From NCBI GenBank assembly GCA_017304555.1, contig JAFKKS010000255.1, positions 1 through 43,303 on the forward strand: DNA of 43,303 bases, written 5' to 3'. Shown piece after piece: positions 1 to 8,160 of the stretch (position 1 is its first letter; every line of letters starts with the position of its first letter). The translations under genes and the position numbers were made by a program. This DNA comes from Hyphomicrobiales bacterium. Its GTDB lineage: Bacteria > Pseudomonadota > Alphaproteobacteria > Rhizobiales > Xanthobacteraceae. The notes under the pieces were generated by a model, which was given only the letters and a program-made list of their open reading frames with translations, did not search any database and was not told where the DNA came from.

Positions 1-352
1 CCGGATGATTGCAGAGTGAGGCGGCAAAGGCGATTTCCTCCTGCGCGGCTGCGCGCGCCGCAGCATGGTCCGGCGCACCGAAACGTTCGGAAAGGCCCTG
101 AGCCAGAAGCGCGACGGCGGCTTCGTGGCCCGCTGCATCTGTTTCGACAATCTGTACGAGCGTCGACCATCCGAACGAGCCGACGCCGAGGAAGCCAGCC
201 CGAAAAGCCGCCCGATCGCGTCCCTCAAGAGCACCGAGTTCGGTATCCGCGAAAACAAACGCACCCGACACGGCCCATTCGCCAGGCTCGGCGGCGTTCG
301 GAAATATGAAGGTGTCGGACGGATCGAGCCGAATGGTGCGCAGCAATTTCAC
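1..352 (-). CDS. DUF6505 family protein, 3' end cut by window edge
   Basis: Reading the minus strand from a GTG at 352 gives 117 residues with no stop before the window edge, so the C-terminus is missing. The start VKLLRTIRLDPSDTF and the later stretch EEIAFAASLCNHP match my memory of the DUF6505 family, small soluble proteins of Hyphomicrobiales with no known function. The GTG overlaps the TGA of the upstream ligase-like gene (GTGA at 349-352), so the two are almost certainly translationally coupled. I see no signal peptide, membrane segment or metal motif. Family members usually sit with the ligase-like protein and a ferredoxin near formate dehydrogenase maturation genes, which hints at redox-enzyme assembly; that role is an inference. 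Confidence 0.8.
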   Translation of the reverse strand, partial: MKLLRTIRLDPSDTFIFPNAAEPGEWAVSGAFVFADTELGALEGRDRAAFRAGFLGVGSFGWSTLVQIVETDAAGHEAAVALLAQGLSERFGAPDHAAARAAAQEEIAFAASLCNHP

Positions 353-1056
353 GTCAGCGGCCCTCCCGTCGCCGGGTCGCGCCACGCCGGCTTCAGGAGC
401 GCGGGCAGCAGGGCGCGACGCGCGCGGGCCTGGCCCGAGCCGCTGCTGAAATCGCCGTTCGCATCGATCACGCCGCGCGCCTCGGCTGCTTCCAGCCGAG
501 CGACGTAATCACGCGCGATCGGCGCGAAACCGCTTTCCTGCCAGCGATCCATCGCCACCATGAGGTGCCGCGCGAAGCCTTCGATCAAGCGCTCGGAGCT
601 CACCTCGCTGAAGCCTTCCTCCTCGAGCGCGGTTACGAGCGGGTGCAAACCGGCGTCGCTGATCATGGACACGGTGCGGATCATGGCGCCGAATACGAGC
701 CAGGCTGGCGGCTTGTCGTCGGAGACGCGTTTCGGCCATCCGAGCCGGCCGCCGCCAACGATCCCGCCGTCGACACGGATGGTATCGGGCCAGGCAATGG
801 TGACAGGCTTTTCCGGCGGCGCGAGCGCCGCCAACGTATCGGCCAGCGCCACCATGCCGGCATAAAAGGCCGCGCGCCGTGCGCTTGCGAACGGCTCCTC
901 CGGCTCCAGCACGACGGCGAATTCTGCGAGATCGAAGCGGCCGACGAAGACCAGTGCACCGGCGCCAAGGTCCGCGGCATTCGCGCAGGCTTGCGTAAAT
1001 GCGTCGCCGACTTCGCGCAGCCGTACCGGCCGGAATACCGGCGGTAACGTGAGCAC
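349..1056 (-). CDS. Biotin/lipoate-protein ligase family protein (DUF4444 type)
   Basis: This 235-residue protein resembles the alphaproteobacterial biotin/lipoate ligase-like family. Recognisable blocks are FDLAEFAVVLEPEEP, the central IRVDGGIVGGGRLGWP, which corresponds to the ligase catalytic core, and WLVFGAMIRTV. I chose the GTG at 1056 because AGGAGG (complement of 1065-1070) lies eight bases upstream and the family begins near LPPVFRPV. An in-frame ATG at 1098 would add 14 residues but has only a weak ribosome site. The gene overlaps the DUF6505 gene by four bases and is divergent from the ferredoxin gene. The family is ligase-like by fold; its substrate is unknown, so acyl or biotin transfer is not proven. 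Confidence 0.8.
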   Translation of the reverse strand: MLTLPPVFRPVRLREVGDAFTQACANAADLGAGALVFVGRFDLAEFAVVLEPEEPFASARRAAFYAGMVALADTLAALAPPEKPVTIAWPDTIRVDGGIVGGGRLGWPKRVSDDKPPAWLVFGAMIRTVSMISDAGLHPLVTALEEEGFSEVSSERLIEGFARHLMVAMDRWQESGFAPIARDYVARLEAAEARGVIDANGDFSSGSGQARARRALLPALLKPAWRDPATGGPLT

Positions 1057-1125
1057 GGAGGCATCCTCCTGCGTCCGGCTGCGCTGCTTTGTCCTCATGT
1101 TCCGGCTCTACACCTTACTTTTCAC

Positions 1126-1136
1126 ATTGTAACAAT
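1126..1136. promoter_or_regulatory. AT-rich divergent promoter region with a short palindrome
   Basis: Between the divergent ligase-like and ferredoxin genes the sequence turns AT-rich (about 1115-1142) and holds the palindrome ATTGT-A-ACAAT. It is a plausible operator or promoter element for one or both genes. The arms are only five bases, so chance is possible. Confidence 0.35.
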
Positions 1137-1153
1137 TATAACCTCAAGGGAGT

Positions 1154-1181
1154 GGCGGCCAGCCCCCGGGGGTGCGCCGCC
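1154..1181 (+). promoter_or_regulatory. GC-rich hairpin beside the ferredoxin ribosome-binding site
   Basis: Arms GGCGGC (1154-1159) and GCCGCC (1176-1181) enclose a second self-complementary block CCCCCGGGGG. The hairpin ends five bases before the GGAG ribosome site (1186-1189) of the ferredoxin gene starting at 1195. It could modulate translation of that gene; this is structural inference only. Confidence 0.35.
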
Positions 1182-1194
1182 GATCGGAGACGCT

Positions 1195-3213
1195 ATGACG
1201 GATCAACGCACCATCCTGGTCTGCTCGTGCGAAGACACGATGCCACTCGACGCCAACGCCCTGCGGCGCGGCTGCGGCGATGGCACGATCGTAAGCGGAC
1301 GGCAACTGTGCCGCGCCGAGCTTGACCGCGTCCGCGCGGCGGCAGCGGCCGGGTCGCCGGTCACCATCGGCTGCACGCAGGAGGCCCCGCTTTTCCGCGA
1401 GGTGATCGGCGAAAGCGACACCATCGTGAGCTTCGCGAACGTGCGCGAGGCTGCCGGCTGGTCGGCCGACGCAGCGGCCGCGGGCCCCAAGATGGCGGCG
1501 CTTCTCGCAGCAGCGGCCGTGCCGATGCCGGACATTGCCTTCGAGCCGATGCAGAGCGAGGGCGTGGTCCTGATCTACGGGCAGGATGACGCTGCGATCG
1601 AAGCGGCAAACCTCCTTAAGGATCATCTCGACGTCACGGTCATGATCGCGCAGCCGCGCGACCTCGCCGTGCCGCGCACGACTGAATTCCCGATCGTGAA
1701 AGGCACGATCCGGGCGGCGAAGGGATACCTCGGCACGTTCGAGATCACCGTCGACGACTATGCGGTGCCATCGCCGTCGTCGCGCGGCACGCTCAAGTTC
1801 GAGCAACCCCGCAACGGGGCGACGTCGCGCTGCGACATTCTGCTCGACCTTTCCGGCGGGACGGCGCTGTTCTCGGCTGCGGACCTGCGCGACGGCTATC
1901 TGCGCGCCGATCCGCGCGACCCTGCGGCCGTGCTGAGAGCCGTGCTGCGCGCGCGTGATCTCGTCGGCGATTTCGACAAGCCGCGCTACATCACGTTCAC
2001 CGATGATCTCTGCGCGCATTCGCGCTCCGGCATTGTCGGTTGCCACCGCTGCCTGGATCTTTGCCCGACAGGCGCTATCGCGCCGGCAGGCAATCACGTT
2101 GCGATCGATGCCGGCATTTGCGCCGGCTGCGGTCAATGTGCCGCGACCTGCCCGACGGGAGCGGCAGGCTATGCGCTGCCGCCTGCGGATGCGCTGATGC
2201 GCAAGTTGCGCACGCTGCTCATGACGTATCGGCAAGCGGGCGGCGCATCGGCAGTCCTCCTCTTCCATGATGAGAGCCACGGCGCTCCGCTGATCGATGC
2301 GCTGGCGCGCGATGGTGACGGGCTGCCGGCGAACGTCATTCCCGTCGCCGTCAACGAGGTGACGCAAACCGGTTTGGAAGCGATCGCCGCCAGCTTCGCC
2401 TACGGCGCGGTGGCCATCCGCTTCCTGCTGCGCGAGCGCGCGCGCCATGATACCGCCGGGCTGAAGAAGACCCTCGCCCTCGCGGAGCCGATCCTTGCCG
2501 GCCTAGGCCTCGCAGGCGAGCGTGCGGCGACGATCGAAACCGACGATCCCTTCGCGCTCGGCGAGACGCTGCGCGCCATTCAGGCGAGCGAGCCGGTGCC
2601 GCGACCGGCGAGCTTCCAGCCGGTCGGCGGCAAGCGCGAGGTACTCCAGTTCGCCTTGCATGAACTGCATCGCGCCGCGCCGACGCCGGTGGACGTCATC
2701 GCGCTGCCAAAGGACGCGCCCGTCGGCGCGGTCGAACTCGACGTCGAAGGTTGCACGTTGTGCCTCTCTTGCGTCTCCGCTTGCCCGACCGGCGCGCTCT
2801 CGGCCGATTCCGACCAGCCCATGCTGCGCTTCAACGAGGCGGCCTGCGTGCAATGCGGGCTCTGCGCGGCAACCTGCCCGGAAAAGGTCATAAGGCTCGT
2901 GCCGCAACTCGATTTTCGCGCCTATGCGAATCCACCGCGCGTCCTCAAGCAGGAGGAACCGTTCCACTGCATCCGCTGCGACAAGCCGTTCGGCGTGAAA
3001 AGTACGATCGAGCGCGTGACCGCCAAGCTCGAGGGCAAGCATTGGATGTATCAGAACTCGAAGCAGCGCCTCGACGTCATCAAGATGTGCGACGACTGCC
3101 GCGTCGCCGTCGTCACGGAAGAAGGCTTCGACCCTTACGGCGCGCCGCCACGGCCACGCCCGCGCACCACCGACGACTATCTGCGCGAGCGCGAGGCAAA
3201 GCCGGACGCTTAG
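1195..3213 (+). CDS. Large four-cluster [4Fe-4S] ferredoxin-like protein
   Basis: A 672-residue soluble iron-sulfur protein. The N-terminus holds a CSCEDTM motif (Cys10, Cys12). A first dicluster region has Cys273/283/286/290 and Cys309/312/315/319. A second has Cys520/523/526/530 and Cys551/554/557/561. A C-terminal pair of CxxC motifs (Cys592/595, Cys632/635) could bind zinc or another cluster. The predicted role is electron transfer between a redox enzyme and an unknown partner in the cytoplasm; I see no signal peptide or membrane segment. The spacing of the first Cys (ten residues before the next) is unusual. The ATG is preceded by GGAG. Relatives are often found near formate dehydrogenase and its assembly factors, from memory; that partner is not in this window. 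Confidence 0.85.
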   Translation: MTDQRTILVCSCEDTMPLDANALRRGCGDGTIVSGRQLCRAELDRVRAAAAAGSPVTIGCTQEAPLFREVIGESDTIVSFANVREAAGWSADAAAAGPKMAALLAAAAVPMPDIAFEPMQSEGVVLIYGQDDAAIEAANLLKDHLDVTVMIAQPRDLAVPRTTEFPIVKGTIRAAKGYLGTFEITVDDYAVPSPSSRGTLKFEQPRNGATSRCDILLDLSGGTALFSAADLRDGYLRADPRDPAAVLRAVLRARDLVGDFDKPRYITFTDDLCAHSRSGIVGCHRCLDLCPTGAIAPAGNHVAIDAGICAGCGQCAATCPTGAAGYALPPADALMRKLRTLLMTYRQAGGASAVLLFHDESHGAPLIDALARDGDGLPANVIPVAVNEVTQTGLEAIAASFAYGAVAIRFLLRERARHDTAGLKKTLALAEPILAGLGLAGERAATIETDDPFALGETLRAIQASEPVPRPASFQPVGGKREVLQFALHELHRAAPTPVDVIALPKDAPVGAVELDVEGCTLCLSCVSACPTGALSADSDQPMLRFNEAACVQCGLCAATCPEKVIRLVPQLDFRAYANPPRVLKQEEPFHCIRCDKPFGVKSTIERVTAKLEGKHWMYQNSKQRLDVIKMCDDCRVAVVTEEGFDPYGAPPRPRPRTTDDYLREREAKPDA

Positions 3214-3252
3214 GGCATTGTTGTGTTGGATTGAATTGTGACGGCCTCTTCA

Positions 3253-3273
3253 CCTCTCCCCGGCGGGGAGAGG
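3253..3273. repeat. Palindrome between convergent genes (REP-like or terminator)
   Basis: CCTCTCCCC (3253-3261) and GGGGAGAGG (3265-3273) form a perfect nine-base stem with a GGC loop, between the ends of the ferredoxin gene and the cytochrome fragment. Very similar palindromes are dispersed between genes in many Hyphomicrobiales genomes, from memory. There is no T-run, so it may be a REP-like element rather than a classic terminator. Confidence 0.6.
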
Positions 3274-3321
3274 GAGTGCGCTGCCGACGCGGGACCGCTC
3301 AGTCCAACCAATCCGCTCCGC

Positions 3322-3732
3322 TCACTGCGTTGCTTTTTTCAAGAACGCGATGAGGGCGTCGCGATCGGTCGCGCCGATATGCTGTTCGGGCATTTTCGTG
3401 CCCGGCGTATAGCGTGCGGGACCGACCTCGAACAATTTCGCAACCGTCTCCGGCGTCCAGACGATATTGAGACGTTTGAGCGCTTCGGAAAAATTATAAC
3501 CGGGCAGGCTCGCGATGCGGCGGCCAAAAATGCCGTGCAAAGTCGGGCCGGCGCGATTGCCCTCGTCGGGATGCAGCGTGTGACAGGCGATGCAGGCGCG
3601 GTAAACACGCGCGCCGGGGTCGTTTCCGTAGGCGGCAAGCGGATCGTTCGCCGTGTCGAAAGGCAGCGCCCCGATCGGTTCACCTGTCTGCGTATCCCAT
3701 CGACGGATGACGGCGTCGGCGCCGCCTGTCAA
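3322..3732 (-). pseudogene. Cytochrome c domain, detached 3' part of a WD40-cytochrome c gene
   Basis: This reading frame encodes the last WD40 strand (GGADAVIRRWDTQTGEPIG) followed by a class I cytochrome c domain with the haem motif CIACH and a likely axial Met in TPGTKMPEQH. It has no signal peptide of its own and begins only at a TTG without a ribosome site, yet cytochrome c needs export for haem attachment. It therefore looks like the stranded C-terminus of the WD40 gene that starts at 4690. Removing one copy of the 82-bp duplication joins the two frames into a 428-residue secreted WD40-cytochrome c protein. It may be a pseudogene, or a sequencing or assembly error may have created the break. 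Confidence 0.7.
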
Positions 3733-4690
3733 CAGCGTGCGATTGTCGGGAAGGAACGCGGCCGACCAGACGCGTATCCCATCGACGGATGACGGCGTCC
3801 ACGCCGCCTGTCAACAGCGTGCGATTGTCGGGAAGGAACGCGGCCGACCAGACAGGCAGGCCCGGGCCGACGAGCACGCGGGCGACCTTGCGTTCTTTGC
3901 GCTCGACGATCGCGATGGCGCCTTGGATGCTCGCCGCGGCGAGGCGTTCGCCGTCGGACGCCTGCGCCAACGCGATGATCGGCGTCCGCGAAACATCGAC
4001 CTTGCCGCGCAGTTCACCCGCCGGTGAGAGAAAAGAAAGCGCGCCGTCCGCACCGGCGACAACGATCTCGCCATCTGCCGCGGCGACGACGGCATTGAGC
4101 GGCGCAGCAAGCGTCACGATCCGCGGCGCCGCGGATGAATCCTGCAGCGGCCAGACACGCATGGTCGCGTCATATCCGACGCTGACCAGCGCCGCACCGT
4201 CGGGCGTGAAGGCGACGCCGTTTACGTTCTGCTGATGGCCTTCAAGGACGCGCGGCGACCCGCCCGCCAACGGCCAAAGCCGCACCGTATGATCCCACGA
4301 GGCGGAAGCGAGTGTTGCGCCGTCGGGCGAAACGGCGAGCGCGACGACCGGACCTTTGTGTCCTTCAAGGACGATTTCCGGCTTTTGCTCTCCCGCACGC
4401 CAAAGGGCGATGCGGCCGTCCTCGCCCGCCGTTGCGAAACGGCCATCCTGGAGTATCGCGACCGCATTCACCGCACCGTCGTGGAAACGCAGCACCTGCT
4501 CTGCGGCATTACGGCGCAGCGACCAGCGGATAGCGGAGGAATCGAAGCTTCCGGACAGTGCCGTCGCGGCGTCCGCGGAGATCGCCAGCGCGCGCACGGG
4601 CCCGCCGTGGCCGCGCAACTGGGCGAAGGCAGGCGTGAGAGCCAGCATCGAACCGAGCACTGCCGTGACCCCGGTGACAACGAACTTCAT
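3680..4690 (-). CDS. Secreted WD40-repeat protein, frameshifted before its cytochrome c domain
   Basis: The start at 4690 (MKFVVTGVTAVLGSMLALTP) is a signal peptide ending near AFAQ, with GGGAG upstream; a longer GTG start at 4732 is less likely because it buries the signal. About seven WD40 blades follow, with typical WD endings such as DHTVRLWPL, DATMRVWPL and DAVIRRWDT, which should form a periplasmic beta-propeller. After the last blade the frame is lost: an 82-bp tandem duplication (3690-3853) sends translation into an Arg-rich tail ending at 3680. The intact version would carry a cytochrome c domain, as in related WD40-cytochrome fusion proteins. The shortened product may still fold but would lack haem. 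Confidence 0.75.
   Translation of the reverse strand: MKFVVTGVTAVLGSMLALTPAFAQLRGHGGPVRALAISADAATALSGSFDSSAIRWSLRRNAAEQVLRFHDGAVNAVAILQDGRFATAGEDGRIALWRAGEQKPEIVLEGHKGPVVALAVSPDGATLASASWDHTVRLWPLAGGSPRVLEGHQQNVNGVAFTPDGAALVSVGYDATMRVWPLQDSSAAPRIVTLAAPLNAVVAAADGEIVVAGADGALSFLSPAGELRGKVDVSRTPIIALAQASDGERLAAASIQGAIAIVERKERKVARVLVGPGLPVWSAAFLPDNRTLLTGGVDAVIRRWDTRLVGRVPSRQSHAVDRRRRRRHPSMGYADR
3690..3853. repeat. 82-bp tandem duplication causing a frameshift
   Basis: Bases 3690-3771 and 3772-3853 are the same 82-base unit twice in direct succession. They differ at two adjacent positions only (GG at 3718-3719, CA at 3800-3801), changing Ala to Val in the encoded GGADAV/GGVDAV. Since 82 is not a multiple of three, the duplication shifts the WD40-cytochrome c frame. 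Confidence 0.95.
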
Positions 4691-4861
4691 CACGGCCGCT
4701 CCCATCAATTCTCGAATGGGTTTCAGCCCCACGGCGCTGCGCTACAAAGCAGGCCACTTGCAAGCAGCGTGGGCCGCATCGCACTCTCGATTGAGTTCTT
4801 CGAGCCACGGCAATATATATCGTTTTGCGATTTGCGTTTCTATTTTGGATAGGAAACTGAA

Positions 4862-4984
4862 ATGCGAAGCTTCATTGCCGCTTGCCTTGTTGCCGTAGTC
4901 ATCGCCGTGGTCGGCGCCTTTGCGCTCAATTCGTATCAGGAGACGGTCGCTCAGGCCTTCGCCACATCGTCCGTTCGTGTTTGA
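4862..4984 (+). CDS. Small membrane-anchored protein, 40 residues
   Basis: ATG at 4862 with AGGA a few bases upstream opens a 40-codon frame. The product has one hydrophobic helix (about residues 4-22, FIAACLVAVVIAVVGAFAL) and a short tail ending ATSSVRV. I recall very similar short proteins with this helix and a TSxVR-type end annotated as hypothetical in Bradyrhizobium relatives, so it is probably real. It is divergent from the WD40 gene, with an AT-rich stretch (about 4810-4850) as likely promoter. Its function is unknown; a single-pass inner-membrane peptide is what the sequence shows. Confidence 0.65.
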   Translation: MRSFIAACLVAVVIAVVGAFALNSYQETVAQAFATSSVRV

Positions 4985-5134
4985 TCCGACGAACTTCTGA
5001 GCGATAGAGCACTGGCCGATACCTCAGCCTGGCCCGGTACGACAATCCGACTTTCAGCTTGAGCGCGTGCTCCTTCCCTATCGGCAACAACCCGGTGGGA
5101 AGGAACGGGTCGGCGCCTGCGGCGCTCGCAAAGC

Positions 5135-6631
5135 TTATGATCGCCGCACGACCTTCGAATACATCGTAAGAAAGAGCGGAACCAAAAGGAGAATGATCGC
5201 GACGGTGACGAGCGTCGTCACCAACGCATTTGCGTAGAAAATGCGAAGCGAGCCGCCGGAGAGAAGCATCGCCTGCCGGAACGCATCCTCCGCCTTGTCG
5301 CCGATGACGATGGCGAGAACGAGCGGCGCGATCGGATACTGCACCTTCTTGAAGAGATAACCGACGACGCCGAACCCCATCATCAGCATCACGTCGAGAT
5401 ACGAATTCGACACCGAGTAGGCGCCGACCGTGCAGATCACGACGATCAGCGGGGCGATGATGAAGAACGGCACGCGCATCAGCGCCGCAAACAGCGGCAC
5501 GGTGAGCAGGACCATAAGCACCGCCACCACGTTGCCGAGATACATCGAGGCGATAAGGCCCCAGACGAAATCCTTCTGATCGACGAACAGCGTCGGCCCC
5601 GGATTGAGCCCCCAGATCATCAGCCCGCCCATCATCACGGCGGCGGTCGCCGAACCGGGAATTCCGAGCGCGAGCATCGGCAACAGCGCGCTGGTGCCGG
5701 CCGAATGATCCGCCGCTTCCGGCGCGATGATGCCTTCCGGCTCGCCCTTGCCGAAGTTGGCGCCGTTGCGCGAAAAGCGCTTGGCGATGCCGTAACTCAT
5801 GAAAGACGCCGCGGTCGGCCCGCCGGGCGTGATGCCCATCCAGCAGCCGATCGCGGTGCTGCGCAGGAGAGTCCACCAGTATTTCGGCATGTTCCCGACG
5901 GTGCGGAAGACCTCCCTCCAATCCACCTTGGAGTTGACGCCGCGAACGTGCATTTCCTCTTCGACGGCGATCAGCAGTTCGCCGATGCCGAACAGGCCCA
6001 TGACGGCGACGACGAAGTTGACGCCTTTGACCAATTCGTCGACGCCCATCGTCAATCGCACGCTGCCGGAGACGGTGTCGATGCCGATGGCGGCGATGGC
6101 GAATCCGATAGCCAATGCCACGAGCGTCTTGACCGGCGGCGTGCCGCCCATGCCGACGAAGCTCGCGAAAGCGAGAAGGTAGACGGCGAAATACTCTGCC
6201 GGGCCAAACTCCAGCGCAACGCTCGCCACCCATGACGCGGCGACGGTGATCAGCACGACGCCGGCGAAGGCGCCGAACGCCGCTGAACTGAATGCTGTCG
6301 CCAGCGCAGTCGTCGGGCGCCCGTCCCGCGCCATCGGATATCCGTCGAACGTCGTCGCGACCGACGACGGCTCGCCGGGAATGTTGAACAGGATCGACGT
6401 CACCGACCCGCCGAACAGCGCCCCCCAATACATGCTCGAGAGCAGGATGATGGCGGAGACCGGCTGCATGCCGAACGTCAGAGGCAACAAGAGCGACACG
6501 CCGTTCGGCGCGCCGAGCCCGGGGAGCACGCCGACCACGATGCCGAGAAATACGCCGAGCAGCATCAGCAGGATGTGCTGGACCGAGATGGCGATCGAAA
6601 AGCCGTGCAGAAGCGCTTCGAGATTATCCAC
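5135..6631 (-). CDS. tctA: Tripartite tricarboxylate transporter, large permease TctA
   Basis: A 498-residue polytopic protein of the TctA family, the large membrane subunit of TTT transporters that drive carboxylate uptake with a proton or sodium gradient. The N-terminal GVLPGLGAPNGVSLLLPLTF and the later GITPGGPTAASFMSYG are family signatures, and about 11-12 hydrophobic segments are visible. The GTG start at 6631 has AAGGTG upstream and lies nine bases after the TctB stop. It is last in the operon that begins at 10267. The substrate cannot be read from this subunit. Confidence 0.93.
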   Translation of the reverse strand: MDNLEALLHGFSIAISVQHILLMLLGVFLGIVVGVLPGLGAPNGVSLLLPLTFGMQPVSAIILLSSMYWGALFGGSVTSILFNIPGEPSSVATTFDGYPMARDGRPTTALATAFSSAAFGAFAGVVLITVAASWVASVALEFGPAEYFAVYLLAFASFVGMGGTPPVKTLVALAIGFAIAAIGIDTVSGSVRLTMGVDELVKGVNFVVAVMGLFGIGELLIAVEEEMHVRGVNSKVDWREVFRTVGNMPKYWWTLLRSTAIGCWMGITPGGPTAASFMSYGIAKRFSRNGANFGKGEPEGIIAPEAADHSAGTSALLPMLALGIPGSATAAVMMGGLMIWGLNPGPTLFVDQKDFVWGLIASMYLGNVVAVLMVLLTVPLFAALMRVPFFIIAPLIVVICTVGAYSVSNSYLDVMLMMGFGVVGYLFKKVQYPIAPLVLAIVIGDKAEDAFRQAMLLSGGSLRIFYANALVTTLVTVAIILLLVPLFLTMYSKVVRRS

Positions 6632-6640
6632 GCGCCACCT

Positions 6641-7108
6641 TCACCATCCAAGCAATGAGCCCAGCCAGCCGTGCGGCAGGTAAACCAGGAACATCCATTC
6701 GAAGAGGATGTAGACCGCGGCGGCGAATGCGATCGCGAAAGCCGCAGCTTTCACGTTCGACCAAACGCCGTGCACGGCAATCGAGCCGAAGACGTAAAGG
6801 GCCGTGGAGACATACAGCCCGAGCAGCGGAATGAAGGCGACGAAGAGCGTGGCGGGGACGAACAATCCCAGCCAGCGCTTCACCTCCGGCGCGTGCAGGG
6901 CAATGCCGCCCTCGCTCACCGCGCCGCGCACCAGATTGACGATGCTGCCACCGAGAATGACGAGGCCCGTGAGGAACGGGAACGTCCCCGACCCCACGCC
7001 CTCTTCGGACCAACTGATGCCGTTCTCGGTGCTGGAAATGATCACGGCCACTCCGAACGCTCCGGTCAGGAGCGCCGTGATCAGTTCCAAGTTACGTCGG
7101 GAGACCAT
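6641..7108 (-). CDS. tctB: Tripartite tricarboxylate transporter, small permease TctB
   Basis: A 155-residue protein with four hydrophobic helices, the size and layout of TctB, which pairs with TctA in the inner membrane. The segment GVGSGTFPFLTGLVILGGS after the first helix is typical. The ATG at 7108 follows the TctC stop by 15 bases and precedes TctA by nine, so the three are co-transcribed. TctB sequences are poorly conserved; the call rests on size, topology and position. Confidence 0.9.
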   Translation of the reverse strand: MVSRRNLELITALLTGAFGVAVIISSTENGISWSEEGVGSGTFPFLTGLVILGGSIVNLVRGAVSEGGIALHAPEVKRWLGLFVPATLFVAFIPLLGLYVSTALYVFGSIAVHGVWSNVKAAAFAIAFAAAVYILFEWMFLVYLPHGWLGSLLGW

Positions 7109-7123
7109 GCGGGTGGCCGCTCC

Positions 7124-8128
7124 TTACTTCGAGACGAGCCACCCCTCCTCGGACGCAATCTTATGGACGCGCTCGACGTCCTCCTTGATGAACTTGGCGA
7201 ACTCGTCGCCGGCGATGAAGGTGCTGGTCTGCGACGTATGCGTCACATACTCCTTCCACTCCGGCTGCTCTTGAACCTTCTTCATCAGGTTGATGTAGAA
7301 GGTGACCTGATCGGGCGTCACCTTGCTCGGCAGCCAGACCGTACGCGGCTGCTGGAACATCGGAATGTTCAAGCCGGACTCGACGCAAGTCGGAACGTCG
7401 CTCCAGCTTTCCGTAGCGGTGATCTTGTCGCCCTTCGGCAAGCGCTTCGAATTGAACACGCATAGCGGACGCTGCGTCCCGCCGCGCCACTGGCCGAGGC
7501 TTTCGCTCGGATTGTTCACGTTCGAGTCGATATGGCCGCCGGCGAGTTGCACCGCGGCCTCTCCGCCGCCCTTGAACGGAACGTAGACCAGCTTGATGCC
7601 CGCTTCCTTGCTGATCATACGGGTGAGGAGTTCGTCCGTATCCTTGGACTGCGCCCCGCCCATCTTAAAGCCGCCGGCTTTAGCGTTCGCTGCCGCGACG
7701 TAATCTTTGGCGGTCTTGTACGGCGCGTCCTGCTTCACCCAGAGCAGGAACTCATCCTGCACCATTGCCGCAATCGGCGTGAGGTCGGTGTAGTTGTAGG
7801 CAAGCTTGGCGACCATCGGCTGCTGCCAGGCATTCGATGTCCCGAAGACTACCTTATGAGGGTCGCCGGCTTGCGACTTCTCATAGATGTAGCCTTCCGC
7901 GCCACTTCCGCCCGGCTTGTTCACCACGACGATCGGCTGATCGATCAGCTTGTGCTTGGTGATGACGTTCTGGACTGCGCGGGCGAAGTTGTCGGTGCCG
8001 CCGCCAGGGCCTGCCGTCACCACGAACTCGATGGATTTCGTCGGCTTCCAGTCGGCTTTCGCCTGCCCTACCGTCAGGGCCAGAAGGCTCACCCCGCAGG
8101 CCGCTACATAACGCGCCGTTAAAGACAT
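7124..8128 (-). CDS. tctC: Tripartite tricarboxylate transporter substrate-binding protein (TctC/Bug)
   Basis: A 334-residue periplasmic binding protein of the Bug/TctC family. A signal peptide (about residues 1-25, ending GQAKA) leads into IEFVVTAGPGGGTDNFARAV, the first ligand-binding loop of the family, and VPFKGGGEAAVQLAGGHID, the second. The ATG has GGGAG eight bases upstream. It captures a carboxylate and delivers it to TctA/TctB. Position between the CoA-transferase and TctB suggests the ligand is the acid later activated to a CoA ester, but Bug specificity is too variable to name it. Confidence 0.93.
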   Translation of the reverse strand: MSLTARYVAACGVSLLALTVGQAKADWKPTKSIEFVVTAGPGGGTDNFARAVQNVITKHKLIDQPIVVVNKPGGSGAEGYIYEKSQAGDPHKVVFGTSNAWQQPMVAKLAYNYTDLTPIAAMVQDEFLLWVKQDAPYKTAKDYVAAANAKAGGFKMGGAQSKDTDELLTRMISKEAGIKLVYVPFKGGGEAAVQLAGGHIDSNVNNPSESLGQWRGGTQRPLCVFNSKRLPKGDKITATESWSDVPTCVESGLNIPMFQQPRTVWLPSKVTPDQVTFYINLMKKVQEQPEWKEYVTHTSQTSTFIAGDEFAKFIKEDVERVHKIASEEGWLVSK

Positions 8129-8160
8129 CGTTTTCTCCCTTTCATTTATTGCTTGCCGGC

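Noticed and set aside
5114..5126. Short stem after tctA as a terminator
   Set aside because: Only five GC pairs, overlaps nothing informative and lacks a T-run.
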